A DNA stretch of 64,000 bases from Hymenobacter cellulosivorans (GTDB taxonomy: Bacteria > Bacteroidota > Bacteroidia > Cytophagales > Hymenobacteraceae). Below, piece after piece: positions 43,510 to 52,416 of the stretch (position 1 is its first letter; each line of letters starts with the position of its first letter). Location: assembly GCF_022919135.1 (NCBI RefSeq), contig NZ_CP095049.1, positions 3,662,501-3,726,500 on the forward strand, given 5' to 3'. A program made the position numbers and the translations under genes. Below the pieces are notes generated by a model. The model saw only the letters and a list, made by a program, of their open reading frames with translations, did no database searches and was not told the DNA's origin.

Positions 43510-45972
43510 ATGAGAACTAACCTTTCCTCTCTAACTGCTACCGGAACGCGGCGGCTGGGTGCTGCCCAGCACCCTTGGCAGCAAACCAGGACCTGGCTGA
43601 TAGCTGTGGTGCTTACATTCCTGAATCTGAGCCTCTATGCCCAGCTGCCGCTGGTGTACAGCAGTGAGAATACCGGCGCGACCTGCACGGCTCCGCCGCT
43701 GCCCACGTTCAGCCAGCTACCTACCGTAGAGCCGCTAACCGACCCGTTTATGTGGTCCGATGGGCGGGGGCGCTCCACGAGCTTCAGCACCTGGGAGTGC
43801 CGGCGCAATGAAATCAAGGCCGAAATCGAAAACTACGAAATTGGCACCAAGCCCGCCCGGCCCCAGAACATTACGGCCAGCTACGCCGCGGGCGTCCTTA
43901 CGGTGAACGTCACGGTGAACGGCCAAACTCTCACGCTCACGTCGGAAGTCGTGCTGCCGGCCGGCAATGGCCCTTTTCCGGCCATTATTGGCATGAACAG
44001 CGCTTCGGGCAGCGTGCCCACCGACATCTTCACCAGCCGCAACATTGCTACCATCCGGTTCAACCACAACCAGGTGACTACCTACGGCAACCCCCAGCTC
44101 ACCGATCCTTACTACCGGCTCTATCCCGACCAAAACCTGGATAACTCAGGCCAGTACAGTGCCTGGGCCTGGGGCGTGAGCCGCCTGATCGACGGCCTGG
44201 CACTGGTGCAGTCCAGCCTGCCTGTTAATATGAGCCGCCTGGGCGTAACGGGATGCTCCTACGCCGGCAAAATGGCCCTGTTTTCCGGAGCCTTCGACGA
44301 GCGGATTGCCCTGACCATTGCCCAGGAATCGGGTGGGGGCGGGGCGCCGGCCTGGCGCGTTTCCGAAACCCTGGGCGCCGTAGAAAAGCTGGGCGCTACC
44401 GACTACAAGTGGTTTCGCGAGGATATGAAGCAGTTTGCCGAGGCCAACGTGGCCAAGCTGCCCCACGACCACCACGAGCTGATGGCCATGATTGCGCCCC
44501 GCGCCCTGCTCGTAACCGGCAACACCGACTTCGAGTGGCTGGCCAACCCTTCGGCCTACGTGTCGGCCAGAGCTGCGCACGAGGTGTGGAAAACCTTCGG
44601 CATCGGCGACCGGTTTGGGTTCTACATTGATGGCGGCCATGGTCACTGTGCCATTCCCACCACCCAGCGCCCGGCCGTAGAGGCCTTTGTCGACAAGTTT
44701 CTGCTCGGCAACACCAGCGTCAATACCAACATCATGGTGCATCCGTACCCGCAGCTGAATTACCAGCGCTGGTACCAGTGGTGGGGTACGGCCAACCCTG
44801 TATTGCCCGCCGAGCCCTTGGGCAAGCGCATCTGGATGGAAGCCGAGTGCGCTACGGTGGGTTCGAACTGGGATATGGTAAACGACACCGACGCCTCCAA
44901 CGGGAAGTCGGTGCGGGTAAAAGCGGGCCTGAGCAGCCCAACCACGGCCCCGACCACCACGATTTCCCAGCTGATTCTGCCCTTCCGCATCGACAGCGCC
45001 GCCACCTATAACCTGGTGGCCCGGCAAAACGTGCCGGCTGGGGAGGAGTACGGCTACTGGATGAAAATTGACAATGAGGCCTTTCAATCCATTGGCAGCC
45101 AGCTAATAGCCAATGCGGGCTTCGAAAACGGCCTAACCGGCTGGACTACTCTGAACTCGACCGGCGCTACTATTTCGGCCAACACGGTGGCGGCCGAGGC
45201 TCGTACTGGCACCGGCTCGATGAAGGTCGTGAACCCGACGGCCCAACCCGGCAACCAGTGGCGGGTGCAGGTGAGCAGCGCCGCTTTTCCCACCACCATT
45301 GGCAAGCAGTACACCATTTCGTACTGGGTACGAGCAGCGGCCGCCGGGGGCTCCATCCGCCTTTCCACCGGCCCGAGTAGCGCCCAGTACCAGGCCGACC
45401 AAACCATCGGCACGGCCTGGCAGCAGGTCACCTGGACCATCACGGCTTCCATAGCTTCCACTACCTTCCTGTTTGATATGGGCCAGGTGGCCAACACCTA
45501 CTATATCGACGACGTCAGCGTCAAGGAAGTCAATGCCGGCAGCGGCTGGAACTGGACCAAGCTCAAGGATATGGTGCTGCCCGTGGGCAACCACACGCTA
45601 ACCATTGCCTACAACACCGGGGGCGGGGCCAAGCTCGATAAGCTGGTGCTGGCTACCTCCCTGGCTTCTATCAGCGGCCTGGGCGGCGCGGCTACCAACT
45701 GCACCATTACCGGCAACACGGCCTCGGCAGCCGCCAGCGGCATCGAGGTATACCCTAACCCTGCCCACGACAAGCTCACGGTGGTATTGGGCGCCAACCC
45801 GCTGCAGGTGCGCAGTATCGACGTGCTCGACGTGACGGGCCGCGTCCTCAAAAAGGTTAGCGTCGACCAGCAAGCCCAGGTCACTATTGCCAGCGGCACG
45901 CTGCGGCCCGGCATCTACCTGCTGCGCTTCCACGGCAACCAGACCCGGACCCAGCGCATTGTGGTGCAGTAA
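43510..45972 (+). CDS. CE15-like glucuronoyl esterase with T9SS sorting tail
   Basis: An 820-aa secreted enzyme. The signal peptide is long and ends near residue 45 (hydrophobic TWLIAVVLTFLNLSLYA). The alpha/beta-hydrolase domain (about 60-400) resembles glucuronoyl esterases: nucleophile GVTGCSYAGKMALFSG, QESGGGG, and the catalytic His in DGGHGHCAIP. A carbohydrate-binding-type beta-sandwich follows (NAGFENGLTGW). The last 80 residues are a type IX secretion C-terminal domain (GIEVYPNPAHDKLTV ... GIYLLRFHGNQTRTQRIVVQ). CE15 enzymes cut ester links between glucuronate and lignin. In the usual signature GCSRxGK, the Arg is replaced by Tyr here. Confidence 0.82.
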   Translation: MRTNLSSLTATGTRRLGAAQHPWQQTRTWLIAVVLTFLNLSLYAQLPLVYSSENTGATCTAPPLPTFSQLPTVEPLTDPFMWSDGRGRSTSFSTWECRRNEIKAEIENYEIGTKPARPQNITASYAAGVLTVNVTVNGQTLTLTSEVVLPAGNGPFPAIIGMNSASGSVPTDIFTSRNIATIRFNHNQVTTYGNPQLTDPYYRLYPDQNLDNSGQYSAWAWGVSRLIDGLALVQSSLPVNMSRLGVTGCSYAGKMALFSGAFDERIALTIAQESGGGGAPAWRVSETLGAVEKLGATDYKWFREDMKQFAEANVAKLPHDHHELMAMIAPRALLVTGNTDFEWLANPSAYVSARAAHEVWKTFGIGDRFGFYIDGGHGHCAIPTTQRPAVEAFVDKFLLGNTSVNTNIMVHPYPQLNYQRWYQWWGTANPVLPAEPLGKRIWMEAECATVGSNWDMVNDTDASNGKSVRVKAGLSSPTTAPTTTISQLILPFRIDSAATYNLVARQNVPAGEEYGYWMKIDNEAFQSIGSQLIANAGFENGLTGWTTLNSTGATISANTVAAEARTGTGSMKVVNPTAQPGNQWRVQVSSAAFPTTIGKQYTISYWVRAAAAGGSIRLSTGPSSAQYQADQTIGTAWQQVTWTITASIASTTFLFDMGQVANTYYIDDVSVKEVNAGSGWNWTKLKDMVLPVGNHTLTIAYNTGGGAKLDKLVLATSLASISGLGGAATNCTITGNTASAAASGIEVYPNPAHDKLTVVLGANPLQVRSIDVLDVTGRVLKKVSVDQQAQVTIASGTLRPGIYLLRFHGNQTRTQRIVVQ

Positions 45973-45995
45973 CTTGCTGCTACCCCGATACCGGT

Positions 45996-46030
45996 AAAAA
46001 GGCTGTCTTGCGCGCAAGACAGCCTTTTTG
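45996..46030 (+). terminator. Terminator after CE15-like gene
   Basis: Perfect stem AAAAAGGCTGTCTTGCGC / GCGCAAGACAGCCTTTTT (its central bases form the loop), 24 bp after the stop. Confidence 0.9.
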
Positions 46031-46339
46031 CTGTAGCAGTCAGCGTCGCTGTACACGGTGATGAGCACGACTTCTACCTGGGGCAGCACCCGCTTGAGAC
46101 GCGAAATGCCCTCGGTACCCGTCGTGCCCGGCCGATGTCGGAGAGCACCGGGCGAGGCGGGCGGCGGGCAGGGTTTCCCAAAGCTCCTCGACGGAGCCGG
46201 CCACCAGCACCACCTCAGACTCGGGCTAGGCGGCCAAGTAGGTGGCGTAGGTTTGCCGGATGCCGGGCTGGTCTTCGATGATGGCGAGGGGAGTAGATAA
46301 GGTAACTGTACCGGCCGATGCTGCCAGCCCATAGCGCAT
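46031..46339 (-). pseudogene. Degraded response-regulator (REC) gene fragment
   Basis: The minus strand still spells a receiver domain in pieces. ATG (46339) opens a frame with TPLAIIEDQPGIRQTYATYLAA, which ends in TAG. The same frame continues PESEVVLVAGSVEELWETLPAA. A small deletion then loses part of DIGLPG, and a second frame reads PGTTGTEGISRLKRVLPQVE and VVLITVYSDAD. The output domain is missing; the sequence runs directly into the CE15 terminator. Both a nonsense codon and at least one frameshift are present, so no working protein is possible. The order resembles a NarL/LuxR-type receiver. Confidence 0.8.
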
Positions 46340-46386
46340 TTTGATGCTACAGTCCGAAAAGTTTTTACGCAGCCCTTCCCGCTGAT

Positions 46387-47664
46387 TTAGGCGTCTTGCT
46401 GCTCCAGGGCCTGCAGCTGCTCTTCCACGTAGGCCCGAAAAGTTGGGTAGCGCGTTTCGCCGGGCTGCCAGGCGGCAAAAAACCAGGTTTGCCACTGGCC
46501 ACTGGGCTCCGTCGGCGCAATGAGCCACAGCAGTTGCTCCTGGTCGAGGCTGCTAATCAGCACCGCCCTTTCCAGGTAGGGCCCGATGATGGCTTGCTCC
46601 TCGTCGCTTTCCACGTCCGGGTAGGTCTGGGTATGGGCATATAGCTCCGCGGATTCGGCCTGCTTATACCAGTTGATTTCAGCCACGGGAAGAAGCTCGG
46701 GGTCCACGCCGGAGAAGTTGACCAGACCGTTGGATGCTTGCAGAAAAGCCTTGTAGTCGGCCGGCAACTCCAGGCCGAGCCGCTGCTCGGTGGCGGCAAT
46801 ATCGGCTGCACTGGCCGGCTCCCGCCCAATCCAGGGCTGCGGCCACTGGCTGTCCGTCAGCAGGTCGGGTTCGGCGGCCAGGGCCAGTTGGTTGAGTTGG
46901 GCGAGCAGTTGGGGCCAGGCAAGATGAGCGTAGAGCGGTTGCGGGCCCTGGGCCAAGCGCCGGGTTAAGGCGGCAATCAGCTCGGTTACCTCCTGCTGGC
47001 AGCTTTCTGCCGTTAGGTTCAGATCGGCGGCCAGCACTCCGCGCAGCAACAGCGGGGCGACGTGCCGACTGGAGGCCATAGTCGCTACCGATAGTCGCGC
47101 GTTATCGTCGGCGGCATACGGGGCCCAGCGGTGCAGCAGAGTTAGGACCAGCTCTTCGTTGCCAGTCTTGGCGGCTACCTCGGCCCCAATGCAGAGCGCG
47201 TCGCAGAGCTCATACGGGGCCAATTCCTGAGGTTGCTGCAGCGCGTGCTGGATTAGTACTAGAATTTGTGGGTCGTAGTCGCCCGAGCTAAACCAGGTCT
47301 GGGCCTGACGAAACGCATTCTTCCCCCGAAGCTCCGCCCATTCCACGGCGGGCATCGGATACGCGTACCGGTCGCCACCAAGGTAGCCGCGGTGGTGCCA
47401 TTCGATGTCGGCCAGAGCCAGCACGCGAAACGGAGCTTCGGGAACTGGCAGGCCAGCCACCTGCCACAACACCGCAAACGCCTGATCCTGCAGCCGTACA
47501 TGGCGGCTATGAGGAAGCTTCTGGTGCCAAAGGGCCTGCAGTAGGCGCGTCGCGTGGGGCAGAAATCCCGCTACGGCATAATACAGCGCGGCATCGGTTA
47601 CTAGCCGGTAGTAGTTCTCGGCTTTGCCGGCCTGCACCTCATGTAGTATGCTCTGCTTCCTCAT
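46387..47664 (-). CDS. SMI1/KNR4 domain protein
   Basis: A 425-aa cytoplasmic protein. The C-terminal 140 residues carry the SMI1/KNR4 domain: IAATEQRLGLELPADYKAFLQASNG, then the acidic YPDVESDEEQAIIGPYLERAVLISS and the SGQWQTWFFAAWQPGETRYPTF end. The N-terminal 280 residues are helical with no recognised motif. SMI1/KNR4 proteins often serve as immunity proteins to contact-dependent toxins, but no toxin gene is adjacent. Another role, such as a regulatory adaptor, is possible. Confidence 0.75.
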   Translation of the reverse strand: MRKQSILHEVQAGKAENYYRLVTDAALYYAVAGFLPHATRLLQALWHQKLPHSRHVRLQDQAFAVLWQVAGLPVPEAPFRVLALADIEWHHRGYLGGDRYAYPMPAVEWAELRGKNAFRQAQTWFSSGDYDPQILVLIQHALQQPQELAPYELCDALCIGAEVAAKTGNEELVLTLLHRWAPYAADDNARLSVATMASSRHVAPLLLRGVLAADLNLTAESCQQEVTELIAALTRRLAQGPQPLYAHLAWPQLLAQLNQLALAAEPDLLTDSQWPQPWIGREPASAADIAATEQRLGLELPADYKAFLQASNGLVNFSGVDPELLPVAEINWYKQAESAELYAHTQTYPDVESDEEQAIIGPYLERAVLISSLDQEQLLWLIAPTEPSGQWQTWFFAAWQPGETRYPTFRAYVEEQLQALEQQDA

Positions 47665-47832
47665 AAAGGGTCTGGTATGCTCCGCTACCGGTGTGCCGGC
47701 TACGGCGTGTATTGCATAAAGACCGCCTATTTCGGGAAATTGAGCAAAAGCCTCCGAATCCTTGCTGAAAAAAGCGTAGCCCGTGGGGCTGAATTAAGCA
47801 CGAAACCACGCTGGGGAGTGCCTGAAATCAGG

Positions 47833-48399
47833 TTAATATAGCAGCACGACGAGGCTGCGGGCCCCGTGGGCCCCAATCACCAACGACTGCTCAATGTCGG
47901 CCGTCTTGGAGGGGCCGGCCACAAATGCACCGTAGCCACCGGTGCTAGGCAACTGAGCGTAGGCCTGGTGCATGGTCGCCACGATGCGGCGGTGGTCGAG
48001 CACCAGAACCAGGTGCTGCGTGACCGTAGGCAGGGCCCGGTGCAGCATATTGACCTCGGGCAGCCAAATGGCGCCATTCTCGGCCACCCCGATTTCCCCG
48101 GGCAGCACGGCCAGATCCACGTCGGCCAGCACGTCGGTGGGCGTCTGCTCATTCACCGGCACCGTAGCGGCCAGCAGGGGCGAAGCCGTGCGCTGCGCAT
48201 CCGGAAACAACTGCCGTAACACGGGACCCAACTGCTGCGGGTTTGCTACCCAAACCACCCGGCCCCCAATGCTGCCCAGTACCTCGGTGAAGCGCTCGAC
48301 GGAGGCATCACCCCCAAAGTCGGGAACGGTGGGCAGGGGCGTTTCGGCTGGCTTGTTGGCCTGGGCCGCCGCTAAGATTCTTTCGCGCGAGGAAGACAA
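47833..48399 (-). CDS. lutC: LutC, LUD domain lactate utilisation protein
   Basis: A 188-aa cytoplasmic protein of the LUD domain family (LutC/YkgG). It starts SSRERILAAAQANKP, has VLADVDLAVLPGEIGVAENGAIWLPE and ends in SLVIGAHGARSLVVLLY. With LutA and LutB it oxidises L-lactate to pyruvate. I favour the TTG start at 48399 because the ATG at 48483 would add 28 non-conserved residues. It lies 250 bp downstream of lutB on the same strand; the gap has an octamer repeat but no clear terminator. Confidence 0.85.
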   Translation of the reverse strand: MSSSRERILAAAQANKPAETPLPTVPDFGGDASVERFTEVLGSIGGRVVWVANPQQLGPVLRQLFPDAQRTASPLLAATVPVNEQTPTDVLADVDLAVLPGEIGVAENGAIWLPEVNMLHRALPTVTQHLVLVLDHRRIVATMHQAYAQLPSTGGYGAFVAGPSKTADIEQSLVIGAHGARSLVVLLY

Positions 48400-48627
48400 G
48401 GGAGGGAATGGGTTTTGAATGTGCTGATGTGGGGAATGTGAAAAATGAATTCGTCTGTTATGGTAAGGCCCAGCCGTGGCCATCCGTCCTCTGAAGTATA
48501 CTAAGTGTGCTTAACTGAAAAGCTCTTTATCAAACCAACAGTAAGGGTTTTCTGGTAAAAGGTCGAGTCGTACTGCGCAGAGGCCCGATGGCTTCGTGCC
48601 TCGCCATGACAGGAAGCCAGAACAACA

Positions 48628-48659
48628 ACTCACTATTTCATCATCTCTCTATTCCACCG
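48628..48659 (-). repeat. Octamer-periodic array, copy 4
   Basis: On the minus strand, units of the form TGGAATAG, AGAGATGA, and so on follow with an 8-bp period. The lutB stop codon TAG lies in the first unit. It is more degenerate than copies 1-3. Confidence 0.6.
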
Positions 48660-50013
48660 TCCGTGCATACCATTCGCGGAAGCTTTGCTTGGGCGGTTCG
48701 GGCAGCTCCCGGGCCACAGCCCAGGCGTTGAAGGCTTTGGCGTGAGTGAGCTGGTAGGGAAGCAGGCGCAGGCCGGTGCGGGCCACTTTGCCACCTATTC
48801 CAAACGCCTTGGGGCTGGCCAGAAACCGGCCCATAAACTTCAGACTCCACTTCTTGGCGGCCGGAATTTCACCGGCTTCGGTCAGCACCTGCCGCCACTT
48901 GTAGAGTTGCACGTGAATGTCGATTTTGACCGGGCACACGTCGGTGCAGGAGCCGCAGAGCGTGCTGGCGAAGGGCAACGAGCTGTGCTTTTTCAGGTCG
49001 ATATTGGGCGACAAAATAGCGCCGATGGGGCCGGGCACGGTGAAATCGTAGCTGTGGCCGCCGCTGCGCCGGTACACCGGGCAGGTGTTCATGCAGGCCC
49101 CGCACCGGATGCACTTGAGCGAGGCCCGGAAATCGGGGCGGCCTAGTTGCTGGGTGCGGCCATTGTCGACGATGACGATGTGCATTTCCCGGCCTTCGGC
49201 GGGCTTGGTGTAGTGCGAAGTGTAGGTCGTGACGGGCTGCCCGGTGGCGCTTCGGGCCAGCAGGCGGGTAAATACGCCCAGGTCGGAAAGCCTAGGAATC
49301 AGCTTCTCGATGCCCATGCTGGCAATGTGGACCTGGGCCAGGTTGACGCCCAAATCGGCGTTGCCCTCATTGGTGCAAATCACCACGCCGCCAGTTTCGG
49401 CCACGGCAAAGTTGACGCCCGAAATGGCTACTTCCGCGGCCAGAAACTTGGCCCGCAGGTGCTGCCGGGCCGCCTCGGTCAGCTGCTGGGGGTCGTGGTT
49501 GCCTTTTTCAGTGCCCAGGTGCAAGTGAAACGTGGCGCCAACATCCTCCTTTTTCAGGTGAATGGCCGGCAGTACCAGGTGGCTCGGCGCTTCCTCCCGC
49601 AGCTGAATAATCCGCTCCCCCAAGTCGGTGTCAATCACCTCAATACCATGCCCAATCAAGTGCGGGTTCAGGTGGCACTCCTCAGTCAGCATGGATTTGC
49701 TCTTGACTACGCGCGTCGCGTTATGCCGCCGGATAATATCGAGTACAATGGCGTTGTGCTCCTGGGCATCAGCAGCCCAGTGCACGTGCACGCCATTGCG
49801 CTGGGCTTTGGCCTCAAACTGCTGCAGGTACTCATCCAGCCGGCTTAGGGTGTGCTCCTTAATCTGCGAGGCCAGCTCCCGCAGATCTTGGAACTCAGGC
49901 ACGGCGTACACGGCCTTGTCGCGCTTCTGGCGCACAAACCACAGGGTTTCGTCGTGCCAGGTCGTGCGGTCAGCATCGGCAACGAAAGTGGCAGCGCGGC
50001 TGGAGTGAGTCAT
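48649..50013 (-). CDS. lutB: LutB, iron-sulfur lactate utilisation protein
   Basis: A 454-aa cytoplasmic protein with an N-terminal LUD domain (ETGGVVICTNEGNADLGVN) and two C-terminal 4Fe-4S motifs (CIRCGACMNTCPVY and CGSCTDVCPVKI). It is a subunit of the LutABC L-lactate oxidising complex. The length and cysteine positions are normal. It is preceded by lutA with an inverted repeat in the 95-bp gap. The last codons (TVE, stop) overlap an octamer repeat. Confidence 0.93.
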   Translation of the reverse strand: MTHSSRAATFVADADRTTWHDETLWFVRQKRDKAVYAVPEFQDLRELASQIKEHTLSRLDEYLQQFEAKAQRNGVHVHWAADAQEHNAIVLDIIRRHNATRVVKSKSMLTEECHLNPHLIGHGIEVIDTDLGERIIQLREEAPSHLVLPAIHLKKEDVGATFHLHLGTEKGNHDPQQLTEAARQHLRAKFLAAEVAISGVNFAVAETGGVVICTNEGNADLGVNLAQVHIASMGIEKLIPRLSDLGVFTRLLARSATGQPVTTYTSHYTKPAEGREMHIVIVDNGRTQQLGRPDFRASLKCIRCGACMNTCPVYRRSGGHSYDFTVPGPIGAILSPNIDLKKHSSLPFASTLCGSCTDVCPVKIDIHVQLYKWRQVLTEAGEIPAAKKWSLKFMGRFLASPKAFGIGGKVARTGLRLLPYQLTHAKAFNAWAVARELPEPPKQSFREWYARTVE

Positions 50014-50110
50014 GGTTAGTTGTTAGTTACTCGTTGTCAGTTGTCAGGTTCGGGTTGCTCGTCGTGTGAGGCCGTTGAGCCTAACAACTGACAACGAGCA
50101 ACTGACAACT
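50014..50110. repeat. Heptamer-periodic inverted repeat filling the lutA-lutB gap
   Basis: Arms at 50018-50044 and 50084-50110 are reverse complements at 25 of 27 positions. Each arm is itself built of 7-bp units such as GTTAGTT, ACTCGTT and GTCAGTT. The left end abuts the lutB start codon and the right end overlaps the lutA stop codon, so the element occupies the whole gap. Confidence 0.7.
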
Positions 50111-50849
50111 AAAACCTAGTCCCATTCAGAATTTCCACCGCGTGCAGCACCTTCATCGGGAGTTGGCGGCGGCGGACAATGCCCTGTAGGTGCATCAGGC
50201 ACGACATGTCGCCGCCGGTGAGAATGGTGGTGCCGTTGCGCAGGTGGTCCTGGACGCGGTCCTGGCCCATGCGGGCCGAAATAGCTTCTTCCGACACGCA
50301 GAACGTGCCCCCAAAGCCGCAGCATTCGTCGTTGCGGTCCAGCTCGGTCAGCTCGATGCCGTCCAAGGAAGACAGCAGGCGGCGCAGCTGCCCGTCGCGC
50401 ACCGGCGTCATCTCCGACTCGTTGGCTTGGTGCAGGCCGCGCTGCCCGTGGCAGCTCAGGTGCAGGCCGACTTTGTGGGGAAACTGGCCCGGCAGCTCGG
50501 TAATGTCCAGTACCTGGGTGATAAAGTCAATGAGGTCGTAGGTGGCAGCGCGCACTTTCTGCACTGGCGCGGTTTGCTCCAGCTTGTCGAAGTGCTTGCG
50601 CACGTGGTAGACGCAGCTGCCCGAAGGAGCTACCACGTAGTCGTAGTCCTGAAAGGTGTCGACGAAGTGGTGGTAGATGGGTAGCGCCTCCCGCTCGCAG
50701 CCGCTGTTGGCCAGGGGCTGGCCGCAGCAGGTTTGTTGGGCCGGAAAGTGGGCCTGCACGCCCAGCTTCTGCAGCAGTTGCAGCGAAGCAATGCCCACCT
50801 GCGGGTAAAACTGGTCGACGTAGCAGGGGATGAAAAGGGCAACGCGCAT
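50109..50849 (-). CDS. lutA: LutA, iron-sulfur lactate utilisation protein
   Basis: A 246-aa protein with two CCG-type domains: the first shows TCCGQPLANSG and the second DECCGFGGTFCV, each with the cysteines that ligate a special Fe-S centre. It begins MRVALFIPCYVDQFYPQVG. LutA works with LutB and LutC in L-lactate oxidation. It is the first gene of lutA-lutB-lutC. In this locus the substrate is probably L-lactate formed by RhaEW from L-lactaldehyde. Confidence 0.93.
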   Translation of the reverse strand: MRVALFIPCYVDQFYPQVGIASLQLLQKLGVQAHFPAQQTCCGQPLANSGCEREALPIYHHFVDTFQDYDYVVAPSGSCVYHVRKHFDKLEQTAPVQKVRAATYDLIDFITQVLDITELPGQFPHKVGLHLSCHGQRGLHQANESEMTPVRDGQLRRLLSSLDGIELTELDRNDECCGFGGTFCVSEEAISARMGQDRVQDHLRNGTTILTGGDMSCLMHLQGIVRRRQLPMKVLHAVEILNGTRF

Positions 50850-50927
50850 GGGTTGTTTCGCTTTAGCCGGGAGGTGTTTCGGGTTGCTCGATTGGGTGTT
50901 TGCTTTCTGCCAATGGGCATGGGTGAG

Positions 50928-50952
50928 GTAGAGACGCGTACTTGCGTCTCAA
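50928..50952. repeat. GAGACGC-GTACTT-GCGTCTC hairpin
   Basis: GAGACGC (50931-50937) and GCGTCTC (50944-50950) form a perfect 7-bp stem around six bases, in the gap between the kinase stop and the lutA start. The type is a common intergenic repeat in several bacterial groups. A purine/pyrimidine-rich stretch (CCCTTCCTTAAAAAAGGG) follows at about 51019. Confidence 0.5.
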
Positions 50953-51075
50953 GCGTCGCGGAAGTTGCTCATGCGTGGCAGGGCGTCGCTCAACGATTGG
51001 ACCACGCCGCCCTTCGGGCACCCTTCCTTAAAAAAGGGGGGAATTAGGCCGGGTATTCATTCCAGCCCTCAAGCG

Positions 51076-52416
51076 TTAGGTGAAGAGAAGCTGGGTTTTC
51101 TTCCAGGCTTCACCTTGCTCCAGGTGCACCAGGGCGCCCAGGGCAGTGGCCTGGGGCACTTCCAGGGTACGGATTTCGGCTTTGGGGAAGTTCCAGCTCA
51201 GGGTTTGCATGAACAGGGGATTACGGGCGAAGCCGCCGTCGACGAAGATGGTTTTCTCGCCTTGCCACACCAAATGAATGGATTCGAGCAGGATGTTGAT
51301 CAGCCCGTGCATCAGGTGCTGGTAGGCATCACTAGCAGTGCGGAAACCCGACAAGTCCCAGTCGTCGGCGGGCTGGTCGGGGAAGGGGCCGGTACCGGCC
51401 ATGCAGGCGGGCGTGAAGCTGGTCGAGGTTTCGTCGTAGGGCCGAGCCAGTACAATACTGCGGTAAAAATCGGGTTTGACGTGGAAGTACGAGGCAATGC
51501 GCTCGACCTGGTAGTCGTGCTCCCGGCCCAGAAATACGCGGGAGGCGCGGGTGGCCTCGCCCCGGGGCGTCATGAAGCTCAGGCAGTCGCGGCGCAGCAG
51601 CTCGGGCGTGAGGGGCTGGCTGTTAAACGGGTTGATGGTAACCGACCAGGTGCCGGTGGAAATCAAGACGAAGGGCTCGTCGTTTTCGGCCAAGTAGGGC
51701 ATCACGGCCGAGGTACTGTCGTGCAGGCCTACGCCCACCATAATGCCATCCACGACGGAGGCAATGGAGTCCTTGGTCAGGGGCGCGAGCTTCTCGTCGA
51801 TGCCCTCGCGGCGCACCCAGTCGTGGTACTGCCGGCGCTGGTAGTCCCAGAGGGCCGTGTGGCAGCCCACGGAGGTGTAGTCGCTGAACTTCTCGCCCGT
51901 GAGCAGGTAGGAGAGGTAGTTGGGCAGGTGGAGCGAGGTATGAATCTGGGCGTAGAGCTCGGGTTTGGCATATTTAAGCCAGTAAAGCTGCAAACCCGAA
52001 TTCAGCAGGCCTAATTGGGGCGAGCAGGTGTCGGCCGCAAATTCGTCGGGCGACTGACCCAGCGCGGCGTAGAATTGCTGCTGGATTTGTTCGGGAATCG
52101 GCTTGAGGTAGTTGTAGAGCGGTGCCACCGGCTGCCCGTCGGCGCCCAGGTGCACGAAGCTGGCCCCGTAGGCCGTGAAGTTCACGCCCTTGACCGAGTA
52201 GTGCGGACTCTGGCGCAGGTCTTTCCAATGCTTGAGCACCCACTCGGTGAGGCGGGGCAGATGGTCGCAGTCGAAGCCGTCGTCGTCGAGCACGTCGGTG
52301 CAGACGTGCAGCTGCTCGTCGATAATCTGCTGGTCCTCGTCGAAGAGGATGAGCTTCTTGTTGGTCTTGCCGATGTCGAAAACGGCGTAAATCGACTTTT
52401 TCATGCCCTTTTTCAT
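51076..52416 (-). CDS. rhaK: FGGY carbohydrate kinase, probable rhamnulokinase
   Basis: A 446-aa cytoplasmic kinase. FGGY features: N-terminal phosphate-1 motif AVFDIGKTNKKLILFDED, catalytic-base region GVGLHDSTSAVMPYL, LISTGTWSVTINPFN and C-terminal VDGGFARNPLF. It phosphorylates a ketose; next to RhaI the substrate is most likely L-rhamnulose, giving L-rhamnulose-1-phosphate. Its ATG overlaps the rhaI stop codon (ATGA), so the two are translationally coupled. An L-fuculokinase function cannot be excluded from sequence alone. Confidence 0.87.
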   Translation of the reverse strand: MKKGMKKSIYAVFDIGKTNKKLILFDEDQQIIDEQLHVCTDVLDDDGFDCDHLPRLTEWVLKHWKDLRQSPHYSVKGVNFTAYGASFVHLGADGQPVAPLYNYLKPIPEQIQQQFYAALGQSPDEFAADTCSPQLGLLNSGLQLYWLKYAKPELYAQIHTSLHLPNYLSYLLTGEKFSDYTSVGCHTALWDYQRRQYHDWVRREGIDEKLAPLTKDSIASVVDGIMVGVGLHDSTSAVMPYLAENDEPFVLISTGTWSVTINPFNSQPLTPELLRRDCLSFMTPRGEATRASRVFLGREHDYQVERIASYFHVKPDFYRSIVLARPYDETSTSFTPACMAGTGPFPDQPADDWDLSGFRTASDAYQHLMHGLINILLESIHLVWQGEKTIFVDGGFARNPLFMQTLSWNFPKAEIRTLEVPQATALGALVHLEQGEAWKKTQLLFT

